Source of the DNA: Sphingobium sp. KCTC 72723 | Lineage (GTDB): Bacteria > Pseudomonadota > Alphaproteobacteria > Sphingomonadales > Sphingomonadaceae | DNA: 64,000 nucleotides | Reading direction: 5' to 3' | Assembly: GCF_014280435.1 (NCBI RefSeq) | Contig: NZ_CP060388.1 | Coordinates: 1,488,001-1,552,000, forward strand | Shown: positions 48,837-57,976 of the stretch, piece by piece | Numbering within the stretch: position 1 is the first letter of the stretch | Layout of the letters: the number at the start of each line of letters is the position of its first letter | Made by a program: the position numbers and the translations under genes | The notes under the pieces: model-generated | The model's database searches: none | The model's input: the letters and a program-made list of their open reading frames with translations, nothing else | What the model was told of the DNA's origin: nothing

Positions 48837-51800
48837 GGCTGCCCCTTTGTTGGCATCTTGTCGCTTTCCGCAGGCTGAACCGCAAGCCCCTGCGCAGCTT
48901 GCGCCCGCATCTTTTCCTGCGTCTGCTTGCCGATTTCGTCGCGGATGGTCTGGGTCGGGTCGATGAAGGATTGGGCGGTGCCGAGCAGTCCCCGGAACGG
49001 CGCGGAAATGCGGACGTTGAAAATGAAGGGCAGGCCGACGAAATTGCGCGCAAGGCCCGCCGGTGCGCCGCCGAGCTGGCCGCGATTGACGCCGTTGAAC
49101 ACGACGTTGGTGACCATTTCGCCGTCCAGCGCGCCATCCATCAGGATTGTCAGACATTTATATTGCAGGTCTTTGAGCGCGTCGAAGGCGATCCGCCCCA
49201 TCACGCCGACCTGCTCGTTCGACACCGGACCGACATAGGACAGCACGCCCGACTGGCGGGTGGGGTCGCAGGGAATCGAGGGCAGTACGCCTTCGGGCAT
49301 AATGAGTGCGGGCATCCCCTGTTGCCGGGCGACCAGCACGCCGCCCGCGACCCGCCCGCCCTGCGCGTTGAAGATCAGCGGCATGATGCCATCGAAGGTG
49401 CCGGTGGCGGAGATATTGTCCAGTTCCATCGCCTGAATGAAGGCGCCCGCATCCAGCCCGATGACGCGGAAAGTCATGTAACGGTCAACATCCGCGCTGA
49501 AATCCATGGTGGTGGGCAACAGGTCGAGCTTGCCGCCGGAGAAGGGCCAGCCGCCGCCCTCGATTCGCACCTTTTGCCCGGCCTCCAGGCGGTAGCGGAC
49601 AGTGCCGTCGCGCACTCCCACGCCCGGATTGACCGATTTGATTCGCGCTTCCTGCCCCGGCGCGGTGACCATGCCGATCAGGTCGGTGAAACGGATTTCG
49701 CCCGACAGCCCCTGCACCGGGCCAAAGGCCGCAGCGAGATTCGCATTGTCGGTGCGGAAGGTGCCAGTGGACGTGACATTTGATCCGGTCCAGTCGATTC
49801 GCCCCTGCCCCGTCACTGTCGCAGCCACATTGGCGACGACGCCCTTGGCCAATTTGGTGACGTCTTCGGGTTGAAGCCTGGAATTGAACAGGAGGCCGGG
49901 GACGGCAAGGTCGGCATGGCCCCGGCCAGTCGAGAGTTGATGCGCGATGGTGGCCCGGGCCACGGTCGCGCCGTTGCCGGGCGCGGCGAGCGTGCCGGTG
50001 GCGGCGATGGCGCCGTCTTTCAGGGTCAGGGCGAAATCGGGGACGGCGAGTGGCTCGAACCGGGCTGGCCCTTGCGAATCGCGGACCGTCATGGCCGCGC
50101 TCAGGGACAGTGCGCCCCTGATGAAGCGCCAGTCGCCTGCACCATTTTCGACGATCAGCGGGACAGTGCCGATCTGGCCCCCTGCCCCGGCCAGTTTCCC
50201 GGCGAAACCCTGCGCCGTCATGCGCCCGTCGAGCGTGGCGGCGGACAGGCGCACGGGGGCGTCCTGCGGGCCAAGCGACAAGGCCGGGTTGGCGAGGCTG
50301 AAGCCCGTCCGGCCCAGCGCGATACGGGCATGGTCGGCGGTGAGGCGCAGCGGGCTGTCGCCATTGCGGCCAATGAGCGCGAGTTTCTGAATGTCTGCGC
50401 CGCCGCTGATGCCTTGGGCGTTCATGGCGAACAGAGCGCCGCCGTCGAGCGGGCAGAGCGTCTGGCGCGTCTGGCCAATGGCGAAGCTGCCATAACGGGC
50501 TTCTAGCAGGGAAAGCGGGACGCAGCGGCGGTTGATTGCCAGCGCGCCATTGGGAGCCAGCGTTCCTTCGACCGGCAGGCTGAGGCCGCGCAGGCGACCG
50601 TCGGGCAAGGGACCGTCCAACCGCAGCGACGTGGCGAATCGTGTTGCGCCGCCCCGGTCGGCGGTAAAACGGACAGGATCGAGCGCCAGCCGGGCGTCGC
50701 CCTCCACATAGGGCGCGACGAACAATTGCCCGCCAAAGCCGCCGCCGGGACGACGGGCGAGGCGCAGTGCCGCTTCGGGCAGGCCGCCGCCCTGCGTCGT
50801 GAGCGCGCCGTCGAGCGCCCAATCAAGCGCGGCCCCGGCGCGGCCGGGCCAGGCGAGAGTCATGCGGCCCTGTGGCGACAGGCCCGCCTGCGCGCCGCTA
50901 CGCGCGGCAAAGCGGCTGTCGGTGAGGATCAGGCCACCGCTTGCCCCGCGTTGCGCGAAAGCGAAGCGCGTGTCGAAGCGGTTGTCGGTTCCGGCCTGAC
51001 GCACGGCATCGGCGAGGCGCGCGGCGAGTGGGCCGACGGGCGTAGCCGCCGTCGATGTGCGCAGCGCGGCAAGCGGATCCCGCCCGGTCATGCGCAGATT
51101 GCGGCCTGATAGCTGCCCGTCGAAGGTCGCGTCCGCCCCTTTGATCGCCCATGCGCCCGACAGGTCGGCCTGTTCGACCAGCGCGCCATTGCCCGACAGG
51201 GTGCGCGCTGCGATGCGGGCGCGGCCCTGCGTCGTGGCGCTGGTGCCGTCGAAATCGATCCGGCCAGTCGGCGCGGCGAGCAGGACGCCGCCGGACCGGA
51301 GCGCGTCGCCGGTCAGGTCGGCATGGCCGGTCCAACGATCCAGCGCCTTGCCCAGCGTCAGGTCGATCGTGGCGGCGGGGGCCGCCAGCGTGGTCGCGCC
51401 CGCGCGGCAGGCAAGCGCCGTTGCGCGGGCGGGGCCGGTCAGATGGGGCTGCCCCTGACGCATGGCGATGTCGAACATTCCGGTCGGGCGGGTCAGGATG
51501 CACCCGGCGAGCGCCGCCTGCGGCATGGCGGCGGCGACATTACCCCGGAAGCCGGACGCGATATTGCCGGTGCCATCAATCTGCATCCCCAACGGTCCCG
51601 CGTCCGTGGACAGGCTGAGCCGTGCATCGGCGAGCGACAGGAAAATGTCGGGCAGGCTGAACGGTGCGGTGGAATCGGGGTCGCTGAATTTATCCAGTTC
51701 GCCCAGCGCCAGCACGCCGTCATGAAGCGATCCGCGCAGGCGCACGCCCCCGGCCCGGATCGCCGCGACCTGCGGCGTCAGGCCGGCAAAGGCGATGTCG

Positions 51801-52078
51801 ACTTCCACCCAATGCGCCGTCAGGTCGGGCCGGGCGGGATTGCCCAGGACGATATTTTCGATACGCTGAGTGCGCAGGCCGAGATCGACCAGATCATAAC
51901 TGGCCTGCACCCCACGCCGGTTGAGTTCGCGGCTGACGAAATTTTCCGCGATCGGCGCGCGTTGCGTCCACAACCCCGCCAGCACCAGCGCGAGCGAACC
52001 CGTGCCGACCCCCAGCCAGCGCAGCCAACCCCGGCGAACCGCCGTTTCGCCGTCCTGATCTTCCATGCCTATCGCCAA
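48833..52078 (-). CDS. ydbH: YdbH-like AsmA-family envelope lipid transport protein
   Basis: 1081 residues (start at 52078, or at an ATG 12 bases later). An N-terminal membrane anchor (RWLGVGTGSLALVLAGLWTQ) is followed by a very long repetitive beta-strand region typical of bridge-like AsmA/TamB-family proteins, ending in the YdbH-type C-terminal domain (residues ~800-1040; VDRYMTFRVIGLDAGAFIQA; GTFDGIMPLIFNAQGGRVAG). Such proteins span the periplasm and carry phospholipids to the outer membrane. Here it is larger than the ~880-residue E. coli YdbH. The operon continues with ynbE and ydbL through ATGA overlaps. Confidence 0.85.
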   Translation of the reverse strand: MAIGMEDQDGETAVRRGWLRWLGVGTGSLALVLAGLWTQRAPIAENFVSRELNRRGVQASYDLVDLGLRTQRIENIVLGNPARPDLTAHWVEVDIAFAGLTPQVAAIRAGGVRLRGSLHDGVLALGELDKFSDPDSTAPFSLPDIFLSLADARLSLSTDAGPLGMQIDGTGNIASGFRGNVAAAMPQAALAGCILTRPTGMFDIAMRQGQPHLTGPARATALACRAGATTLAAPAATIDLTLGKALDRWTGHADLTGDALRSGGVLLAAPTGRIDFDGTSATTQGRARIAARTLSGNGALVEQADLSGAWAIKGADATFDGQLSGRNLRMTGRDPLAALRTSTAATPVGPLAARLADAVRQAGTDNRFDTRFAFAQRGASGGLILTDSRFAARSGAQAGLSPQGRMTLAWPGRAGAALDWALDGALTTQGGGLPEAALRLARRPGGGFGGQLFVAPYVEGDARLALDPVRFTADRGGATRFATSLRLDGPLPDGRLRGLSLPVEGTLAPNGALAINRRCVPLSLLEARYGSFAIGQTRQTLCPLDGGALFAMNAQGISGGADIQKLALIGRNGDSPLRLTADHARIALGRTGFSLANPALSLGPQDAPVRLSAATLDGRMTAQGFAGKLAGAGGQIGTVPLIVENGAGDWRFIRGALSLSAAMTVRDSQGPARFEPLAVPDFALTLKDGAIAATGTLAAPGNGATVARATIAHQLSTGRGHADLAVPGLLFNSRLQPEDVTKLAKGVVANVAATVTGQGRIDWTGSNVTSTGTFRTDNANLAAAFGPVQGLSGEIRFTDLIGMVTAPGQEARIKSVNPGVGVRDGTVRYRLEAGQKVRIEGGGWPFSGGKLDLLPTTMDFSADVDRYMTFRVIGLDAGAFIQAMELDNISATGTFDGIMPLIFNAQGGRVAGGVLVARQQGMPALIMPEGVLPSIPCDPTRQSGVLSYVGPVSNEQVGVMGRIAFDALKDLQYKCLTILMDGALDGEMVTNVVFNGVNRGQLGGAPAGLARNFVGLPFIFNVRISAPFRGLLGTAQSFIDPTQTIRDEIGKQTQEKMRAQAAQGLAVQPAESDKMPTKGQP

Positions 52079-52213
52079 CCCCGGCTCTTGTGCGACGTTA
52101 CAGTCCGTAACGGGTGCATAACGTCTGAGGCTCCGTAAATATCCTTGCCGGGAAATTCCGCAACTTATAGCGTAGGATTGTAGCGTTCGGGGGGCCGCAA
52201 CAGGGGATCAGCT

Positions 52214-52909
52214 TTGGCCGAACGGGATGCGAATATCACGCAGGATGGCGTGGGACACCGGGCGCGGTTGCGCGCGAAACTGGCGACAGGCGGCGGTGAG
52301 GCGCTGCATGACCATGAACTGATCGAATATCTGCTGGCGCTGGCGATTCCCCGGCGGGACACCAAGCCGCTGGCCAAGGCGCTGTTGCGCGAATTTGATG
52401 GCATCGGCGGATTGATGACGGCCGATTGGGAAGCGATCGGCCGGGTGCCGGGCATGGGCGACACCAGCATCGCGGCGATCAAGATAGTGCAGGCGACATT
52501 GCTGCGGATGTTGCGCAACGAAGTCGCCGCGCGGCCGGTGCTGGCCAGTTGGCAGGCGCTGCTCGACTATCTGCGCGCGGACATGGCGTTTCTGGGGGTG
52601 GAGCGCGTGCGCGTGCTGCATCTGAACGCGCGCAACATGCTGATCCGCGACGAGAATATGGGTGACGGGTCGATCGACCAGGCGGCCATCTATGTGCGGG
52701 AAGTGATCCGCCGGGCGATCGACCTTGGGTCAGCGGCGATCATATTGGTGCATAACCACCCCAGCGGATCGCCCGAACCCAGCCGTCAGGACATAGATGT
52801 GACGCGGCAGATCATCGAGGCCGGCAAGCGGCTGAACATCGGCGTGCATGACCATATCATCATCGGCGCGCAGGGGCATGTGAGTATGCGGGCGAAGGGG
52901 CTGTTGTGA
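52214..52909 (+). CDS. radC: RadC-type JAB/MPN domain protein
   Basis: 231 residues from a TTG at 52214. The N-terminal HhH-like region (residues 30-105) is followed by the MPN domain with the metalloenzyme motif VHNHPSGSPEPSRQD (His180, His182, Asp193). Despite its name, a role in DNA repair is doubtful; the family may act as a metal-dependent hydrolase. It is divergent from ydbH, with 136 bases in between. No mobile-element neighbours are seen, so this is likely the chromosomal copy. A REP-like palindrome lies downstream. Confidence 0.9.
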   Translation: MAERDANITQDGVGHRARLRAKLATGGGEALHDHELIEYLLALAIPRRDTKPLAKALLREFDGIGGLMTADWEAIGRVPGMGDTSIAAIKIVQATLLRMLRNEVAARPVLASWQALLDYLRADMAFLGVERVRVLHLNARNMLIRDENMGDGSIDQAAIYVREVIRRAIDLGSAAIILVHNHPSGSPEPSRQDIDVTRQIIEAGKRLNIGVHDHIIIGAQGHVSMRAKGLL

Positions 52910-52993
52910 GGCGCATGTGCCAAGCCCCCAGCCGTCATGCCAGTGGACGATGCCATCCCATATTTCTTCAGTGACAGCGATTTAGGCAGAGAG

Positions 52994-53013
52994 ATCCCGG
53001 CATCCGCCGGGAT
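52994..53013. repeat. REP-like palindrome downstream of radC
   Basis: ATCCCGG and CCGGGAT form a 7-bp stem around a 6-base loop in the 207-base gap between radC and the helicase gene. The following GATGACGGG matches the tail of other sphingomonad palindromes. No gene is seen in the gap. Confidence 0.5.
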
Positions 53014-53116
53014 GACGGGTGGAAGGTGCCGATTCCTCTGGCATTCAGCGTCGTTCGACTTTCGATGAGGCCGGGCGCCTGCCCTTCTCTCTCGAAAGAG
53101 AAGGATAGGCGCGCGG

Positions 53117-54598
53117 TTATTCCGTGAAGCCGAAGTTCAGGAATTCGGGGACGGGACCGTTCCAGCCTTCGTCCGGGCCGTCATCGTGACGGTCGTCGCG
53201 GCGCGCGCGGGCGGGGGCTTCCTGCCGGCGCGGGGCGGCGGCGGGACGTTCCTGACGATCTTCACGCGGGCGTTGCTGGCGCGACTGTTCCTCGCGCGGG
53301 GGATCGGCGCGGGGGCGTTCGGCGGCGGGGGCTTCTTCGCGCGTTTCCTGAGCGACAGGCTGGACGGCGGGCTGTTCCGCGACCGGCCGATCCGCAACCG
53401 GCTTTTCCGCGCGGGCAGCAGGCTTGCGGCCACGCGGCGCGCGGCGCGGTGCTTCTTCCGCAGGTGCAGCGGAGGCGACGACTTCGGCCGCGCCGACGAC
53501 TTCGATCTTCGTGCCGATCAGCTTCTGGATATTGTCGATCGCTTCGGCGTCCGCTTCGGTGACGAAGGTGTAGGCGACGCCCGATGCGCCCGCGCGGCCG
53601 GTGCGGCCGATGCGGTGGACATAATCGTCCGGGTGCCAGGGCGCGTCATAGTTGAACACATGGCTGACGCCCTTGATGTCCAGCCCGCGCGCCGCGACGT
53701 CCGACGCGACGAGGATGTTGACGGTGCCGGCGCGGAAGCGTTCCAGTTCGGCGATGCGCGAACCCTGGTCGATGTCGCCGTGAATTTCGCCCGATCTGAA
53801 GCCGTCGCGTTGCAGGCTCTTGTTCAAGTCCCGCACCGTCGTCTTGCGGTTGCAGAAGATGACCGCGCTGGTGACGTCGGCTTCGCCCAGCATTTTGGAC
53901 AGGACATCGCGCTTCTTGCGCGCTTCGACCTTCACCAGACGCTGGGTGATGTTGATCGAAGCGCTGGCGGGGCGCGCGACTTCGATCGATTTGGGGTTGG
54001 ACAGGAATTTGTCGGCCAGCTTCTTGATGACCGGGGGCATCGTTGCCGAAAACAGCAAGGTCTGGCGCTGCGCGGGCAGCTTGGTACAGATTTCCTCGAT
54101 GTCGGGGATGAAGCCCATGTCGAGCATCCGGTCGGCTTCGTCGATGACCAGCAGCGAACAGCCGTTGAGCATGATCTTGCCACGGCCGAACAGGTCCATC
54201 AGGCGGCCCGGCGTCGCGATCAGCACGTCCACGCCCTTTTCGAGCGCAGCCAGTTGATCACCCATGGAAACGCCGCCGATCAGCAGCGCCATGGAGAGTT
54301 TGTGATATTTGCCGTATTTCTCAAAATTCTCCGCCACTTGGGCCGCGAGTTCGCGGGTCGGCTCCAATATGAGCGAGCGCGGCATCCGTGCGCGGCTGCG
54401 GCCATGGGCGAGGATGTCGATCATCGGCAGCACGAAGCTGGCGGTCTTGCCCGTCCCTGTCTGGGCAATGCCGATGATGTCGCGCATCATCAGGACGGAA
54501 GGAATTGCCTGCGCCTGAATAGGGGTGGGCGTGTCATAACCGGATTCGGTTACGGCCCGCAGCAATTCGTCGGAAAGGCCGAGATCGGCAAAAGTCAT
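53117..54598 (-). CDS. DEAD-box RNA helicase, RhlE-like
   Basis: 493 residues. All helicase motifs are visible: Q motif GYDTPTPIQAQAIPS, motif I AQTGTGKTASF, motif II VIDEADRMLDMGF, motif III LFSATMPP and motif VI YVHRIGRTGRAG. Residues ~375-493 form a basic, Pro/Glu/Arg-rich disordered tail with clusters such as PRADPPREEQSRQQRPREDR, which probably binds RNA. RhlE-type helicases help ribosome assembly and RNA turnover, often under cold stress. The gene stands alone with its own promoter in the AT-rich upstream region. Confidence 0.93.
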   Translation of the reverse strand: MTFADLGLSDELLRAVTESGYDTPTPIQAQAIPSVLMMRDIIGIAQTGTGKTASFVLPMIDILAHGRSRARMPRSLILEPTRELAAQVAENFEKYGKYHKLSMALLIGGVSMGDQLAALEKGVDVLIATPGRLMDLFGRGKIMLNGCSLLVIDEADRMLDMGFIPDIEEICTKLPAQRQTLLFSATMPPVIKKLADKFLSNPKSIEVARPASASINITQRLVKVEARKKRDVLSKMLGEADVTSAVIFCNRKTTVRDLNKSLQRDGFRSGEIHGDIDQGSRIAELERFRAGTVNILVASDVAARGLDIKGVSHVFNYDAPWHPDDYVHRIGRTGRAGASGVAYTFVTEADAEAIDNIQKLIGTKIEVVGAAEVVASAAPAEEAPRRAPRGRKPAARAEKPVADRPVAEQPAVQPVAQETREEAPAAERPRADPPREEQSRQQRPREDRQERPAAAPRRQEAPARARRDDRHDDGPDEGWNGPVPEFLNFGFTE

Positions 54599-54722
54599 TC
54601 AATGGTCCGGTACAGGAGGTTTTTCCGGCCCGCATCATAGCGAACGGAAATCCGCCGCGCATTGCGGAAATATTGGCCGCTTGTCAAGGAAATCGCGCCA
54701 TTTACCGGTGCCGCATGATGGT

Positions 54723-55166
54723 TCAATCGTCTGGTTCGGCAGCGACCAGTCGCTTGAAGCTGTCGATGGCGCAACTGGTGCCGCTGCGCGCCTGCAATTC
54801 GTCGCGCCCCGAACAGAGCGACCCGTCGCTGTCGGGTTCCACATAAAAGCCTGAATAGAAGCCTGCCGCATCGCACCCCTTTTCCAGCCGGGCGCGATAG
54901 CGATGCTGGTCGGCCAGAATGAGATCGACGCCGTTATGCACCACGATGCTGGCGGCGCGGATGGAGCGCAGGGCAACGCAGCGCGGCCCCTTTTTCTCAT
55001 CCCATGCCTGCCCCGAATCGGGCGTGATTCGGGCGGGCGCCTTCCCCTTGCGCACCGATGGGACGCGAATGATGACGCGCTGCTGAATCGATAATTGCGC
55101 CCATTGCACGGTTTCCCCGACAGGCGCAGCGAGCAAAGACATGGGCAACAGGACGGAATGGAACAA
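54723..55166 (-). CDS. Secreted Cys-containing protein, unknown function
   Basis: 147 residues if read from a TTG at 55166, which has AAAAGGGG 6 bases upstream; ATG starts further in lose the hydrophobic leader. The N terminus (FHSVLLPMSLLAAPVGETVQ) looks like a signal peptide. The mature part has an OB-like beta pattern (WAQLSIQQRVIIRVPSV) and four Cys residues (in RCVAL, KGCDA, SLCSG, SCAID), which may form two disulfides in the periplasm. It is divergent from the FAD oxidase gene. No family name can be given. Confidence 0.6.
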   Translation of the reverse strand: MFHSVLLPMSLLAAPVGETVQWAQLSIQQRVIIRVPSVRKGKAPARITPDSGQAWDEKKGPRCVALRSIRAASIVVHNGVDLILADQHRYRARLEKGCDAAGFYSGFYVEPDSDGSLCSGRDELQARSGTSCAIDSFKRLVAAEPDD

Positions 55167-55244
55167 ATCAGACCCCTTTTGGGAAAGGCACGCTATCGCG
55201 ATATGGTTGAACCGTCGATGAATTCCGGGGCATAGGTGCGTCCC

Positions 55245-56693
55245 ATGATCGGACAGGATAATATCGCGCGCTTTATGGCGCTGCTTGGCCCCAAGGGCGT
55301 CGTCACCGATCCCGAAGATATTGCGCCATGGACCAGCGACTGGCGCGGGCGCTTTCATGGGAAGGCGGCGGCGATCCTGTCGCCTGCCGATGTGCAGGAA
55401 GTGGCCGCGACCGTGGCGCTGGCGGCGGAACTGGGCATCGCATTGGTGCCACAGGGGGGCAATACGTCGATGGTGGGCGGGGCGACGCCGCCTGCCGACG
55501 GGTCGGCGCTGATCCTGTCGCTGCGGCGCATGAACCGGATCCGCAGCCTGTCGCCCGACGACAATCTGGCGATCTGTGAGGCAGGCGTAATCCTGAGCAA
55601 CCTGCACGACGCAGCGGCAGCGGCAGAGCGGCGCTTTCCATTGAGCCTGGGGGCCAAGGGTTCAGCGACGATCGGCGGGCTGGTGTCGACCAATGCGGGC
55701 GGCACGCAGGTATTGCGCCATGGCACGATGCGCGCGCTGGTGGAGGGTATAGAGGCGGTGTTGCCTGACGGGCGCATCTTCAACGGATTGGATGCGCTGA
55801 AGAAGGACAATCGCGGTTACGACATCAAGCAATTGCTGATCGGCGCGGAAGGGACGCTGGGCGTGGTGACGGCAGCAGCATTGCGGCTGGTCCCCGCGAT
55901 CGCCGCGCGGGCGGTCGGCTGGGTCGGTGTCGCTTCGCCTGCCGACGCACTGGCGCTGCTGCGGTTGGCGGAGGCGGAACTGGGCGACAGCGTCGAAGGG
56001 TTCGAGGTGATCGCGGACGAGACTTTGGGCTTCGTGCTGGGGCATATTCACGGCACGCGCAGCCCGATAGCCACGCGCACGCCCTGGCATGTGCTGATCG
56101 AAGTGGATCATGGCGACCTGCGCGATCCGGGGCCGGGCGAGCGGCTGGAGGGTGCGCTGGCGCTGGCGTTCGAACGGGGGATTGCGATCGACGCTGCGAT
56201 TGCCGCGAACGAGGCGCAGGCCGAGGCGTTCTGGCGGATCCGCGAATCGCTGTCGGAATCGGAAAAGGCGCAGGGTCCGGCGCTGCAATATGACATCAGC
56301 GTGCCGGTGGCGCGGATGCCCGCCTTCATGATCGAGGCGGCGCAGGCAGCACAAGCGCGCTTCCCCGGCACCACGGCTTCGTCTTTCGGGCATCTGGGCG
56401 ATGGCAACGTCCATTTCCACGTCCGCGCGCCCAAGGGGACCAGCGATGGTCCGGGCTGGATCGCCGATCAGGGGCAGGCGATCAATGCTTTCGTCCATGA
56501 CGCGGTCGTGGCGGCGGGCGGCTCCATATCGGCCGAACATGGCATTGGTCAGATGAAGCGCGCCGAACTGGGACGGCTGGCGGAACCGGCGCGGATCGGC
56601 GCGATGCGCGCGATAAAGGCAGCGTTCGACCCGCATGGGCTGTTCAATCCGGGCAAGCTGATCCCCCTGCCCCACGAAACGACGCAGGGATAA
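55245..56693 (+). CDS. FAD-linked oxidase, D-2-hydroxyglutarate dehydrogenase-like
   Basis: 482 residues from the ATG at 55245 (a GTG 9 bases upstream is possible). The FAD-binding domain is at ~40-215 (LVPQGGNTSMVGGATPPADG; SLGAKGSATIGGLVSTNAGG). The C-terminal FAD-oxidase domain follows, with the metal/substrate motif SFGHLGDGNVHFHV near residue 380 and AEHGIGQMKR near 425. These features match the D-2-hydroxyglutarate/D-lactate dehydrogenase group. The product of substrate oxidation would feed electrons to flavin and probably an electron-transfer flavoprotein. Substrate is not fixed by sequence alone. Confidence 0.88.
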   Translation: MIGQDNIARFMALLGPKGVVTDPEDIAPWTSDWRGRFHGKAAAILSPADVQEVAATVALAAELGIALVPQGGNTSMVGGATPPADGSALILSLRRMNRIRSLSPDDNLAICEAGVILSNLHDAAAAAERRFPLSLGAKGSATIGGLVSTNAGGTQVLRHGTMRALVEGIEAVLPDGRIFNGLDALKKDNRGYDIKQLLIGAEGTLGVVTAAALRLVPAIAARAVGWVGVASPADALALLRLAEAELGDSVEGFEVIADETLGFVLGHIHGTRSPIATRTPWHVLIEVDHGDLRDPGPGERLEGALALAFERGIAIDAAIAANEAQAEAFWRIRESLSESEKAQGPALQYDISVPVARMPAFMIEAAQAAQARFPGTTASSFGHLGDGNVHFHVRAPKGTSDGPGWIADQGQAINAFVHDAVVAAGGSISAEHGIGQMKRAELGRLAEPARIGAMRAIKAAFDPHGLFNPGKLIPLPHETTQG

Positions 56694-56810
56694 GCGCACG
56701 AGCGAAAGCAATTGCCTAGCCCGCGCTAGGTCTTTATCGCCCTCATCCAGTTTTACGCCCGGCGGCGCGCATCTCAAGCACCGCTTCAATGACAGAATGG
56801 ACCCCGGATC

Positions 56811-57605
56811 ATGGCCAGCGCGCCCGCGAACAACCTGCCGATCTTTTACAACGACCTGCTGCCGCTCAGCAGCGTGGATCATATCGACTTCCGTAGCCGT
56901 GCGGTCGATTCCGCACCGTTTTTGACGACGCAGCACGCCATTCCGCTGACCATCGACGAATTTGTGACGGCGCAGCGGTTCGTGCCGATCATCTTTTCGG
57001 CGGGACAGGATTCGGTGCCGCTGGCGCTGATGGGCCTGAACGAAGGCGTCAACATCTTCGTCGATGACGAAGGCAAGCTGCGTGGCCCGGCCTATGTCCC
57101 GGCCTATGTCCGCCGTTATCCCTGGATGCTGGCCAAGCTGCGCCCCGATTCGGACGAATTGTCGCTGTGCTTTGACCCTACCAGCCCGGCGATCGGCACG
57201 TTCGAGGACGGCGAAGCGCTGTTTGCGGATGGCAAGCCGAGCGAGTTGACGCAGGGCGTGCTGAAATTCTGCGAGGATTTCGAGCAGGCAGCGGCCCGCA
57301 CCGGCCAGTTCGTGCGCGAATTGCAGGAATTGGACCTGTTCATGGACGGCGAAGTGTCGATCCAGACGCCAATCGCCGACCAGCCCTTCGTCTATCGCGG
57401 TTTCCGCATGGTGAATGAGGAAAAGCTGCGCGAACTGCGCGGCGACCAGCTGCGCAAGATGAACCAGAGCGGCCTGCTGGCGCTGGTCTATGCGCATCTT
57501 TTCTCGCTCCAGCTGATGCGCGATATTTTCGAAGCGCAGGTCAGCCAGGGCAAGGGACCGATCGCCCTGCCCGCACAGCCGGCGGTCGAAGCTGCAAATG
57601 CCTGA
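56811..57605 (+). CDS. SapC-family protein
   Basis: 264 residues of the SapC family, which is common in sphingomonads and caulobacters near envelope and TonB receptor genes. The signature is visible: ILY-type opening NNLPIFYNDLLPLSSVDHID, then VPIIFSAGQDSVPLALMGLN, FVDDEGKLRGPAYVPAYVRR, PWMLAKL and a C-terminal FRMVNEEKLREL with RKMNQSG. Function is unknown; the name comes from Campylobacter S-layer-associated proteins, but this protein has no signal peptide. The start is the ATG at 56811. An orphan RNA candidate lies downstream. Confidence 0.88.
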   Translation: MASAPANNLPIFYNDLLPLSSVDHIDFRSRAVDSAPFLTTQHAIPLTIDEFVTAQRFVPIIFSAGQDSVPLALMGLNEGVNIFVDDEGKLRGPAYVPAYVRRYPWMLAKLRPDSDELSLCFDPTSPAIGTFEDGEALFADGKPSELTQGVLKFCEDFEQAAARTGQFVRELQELDLFMDGEVSIQTPIADQPFVYRGFRMVNEEKLRELRGDQLRKMNQSGLLALVYAHLFSLQLMRDIFEAQVSQGKGPIALPAQPAVEAANA

Positions 57606-57649
57606 ATGAGAAATTGACCCGAAGCGGTTAAAATAATTGATGGATCGGG

Positions 57650-57807
57650 CATGGCACCCCCCTTGTCAGGCCAAGGTGCCTGCCCTATCTATCAATCATG
57701 CGATGCACCTGCCCCCCTTTCGGGTGTGTCGTATGGATGCCTCCTTCATTGGAGGTGTCTCCTCCCTGAACCTAGGCCACCCCGTGCATTGCATGGGGTG
57801 GTTTTTT
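57650..57807 (+). ncRNA. Putative orphan small RNA with anti-Shine-Dalgarno segments
   Basis: No protein gene fits here. The stretch folds into a 5' stem (GGCACC with GGTGCC), a hairpin CCTCC-TTCATT-GGAGG at 57740-57755, an unpaired CTCCTCCCT segment right after it, and a strong terminator at 57777-57807. Exposed CCTCC sequences can pair with ribosome binding sites, as in alphaproteobacterial trans-acting sRNAs. Upstream TTGACC at 57613-57618 is a weak -35 candidate. The 5' end is not fixed. Confidence 0.6.
57777..57807 (+). terminator. Rho-independent terminator of the orphan RNA
   Basis: An 11-bp stem (CCACCCCGTGC with GCATGGGGTGG, one G-T pair) and 3-base loop, followed by six T. The nearest upstream protein gene (SapC) ends 170 bases earlier, so the stop more likely belongs to a short RNA. 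Confidence 0.88.
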
Positions 57808-57901
57808 ATGGGCGGCGTGGGAACGGCAGTTTTGCTTGACGGGTGTATACCCGCTGCGTAGAGCGCACCCCCTGCCCTACCGACCGCCAACGCGGTCCTA
57901 T

Positions 57902-57976
57902 GGCCCCTTCGTCTAGCGGTTAGGACGCGGCCCTCTCACGGCTGAAGCACGGGTTCGATTCCCGTAGGGGTCACCA
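57902..57976 (+). tRNA. tRNA-Glu (anticodon CTC)
   Basis: A complete 75-nt cloverleaf: acceptor GGCCCCT pairs with AGGGGTC, D arm with TCTAGCGGTTAGGA, anticodon stem CGGCC/GGCTG with loop CTCTCAC and anticodon CTC at 57935-57937, T arm ACGGG-TTCGATT-CCCGT, and an encoded ACCA end. It reads GAG codons. A perfect 8-bp hairpin follows at 57979-57997. Confidence 0.96.

Noticed and set aside
53186..54640. A 484-codon plus-strand frame opposite the DEAD-box helicase
   Set aside because: The helicase on the minus strand carries all expected motifs; the opposite frame is Arg/Asp-rich without any family pattern.
55662..57497. A 611-codon minus-strand frame across the FAD oxidase and SapC genes
   Set aside because: It spans two well-supported genes on the other strand and is Arg/Gln/His-rich, a typical shadow in GC-rich DNA.
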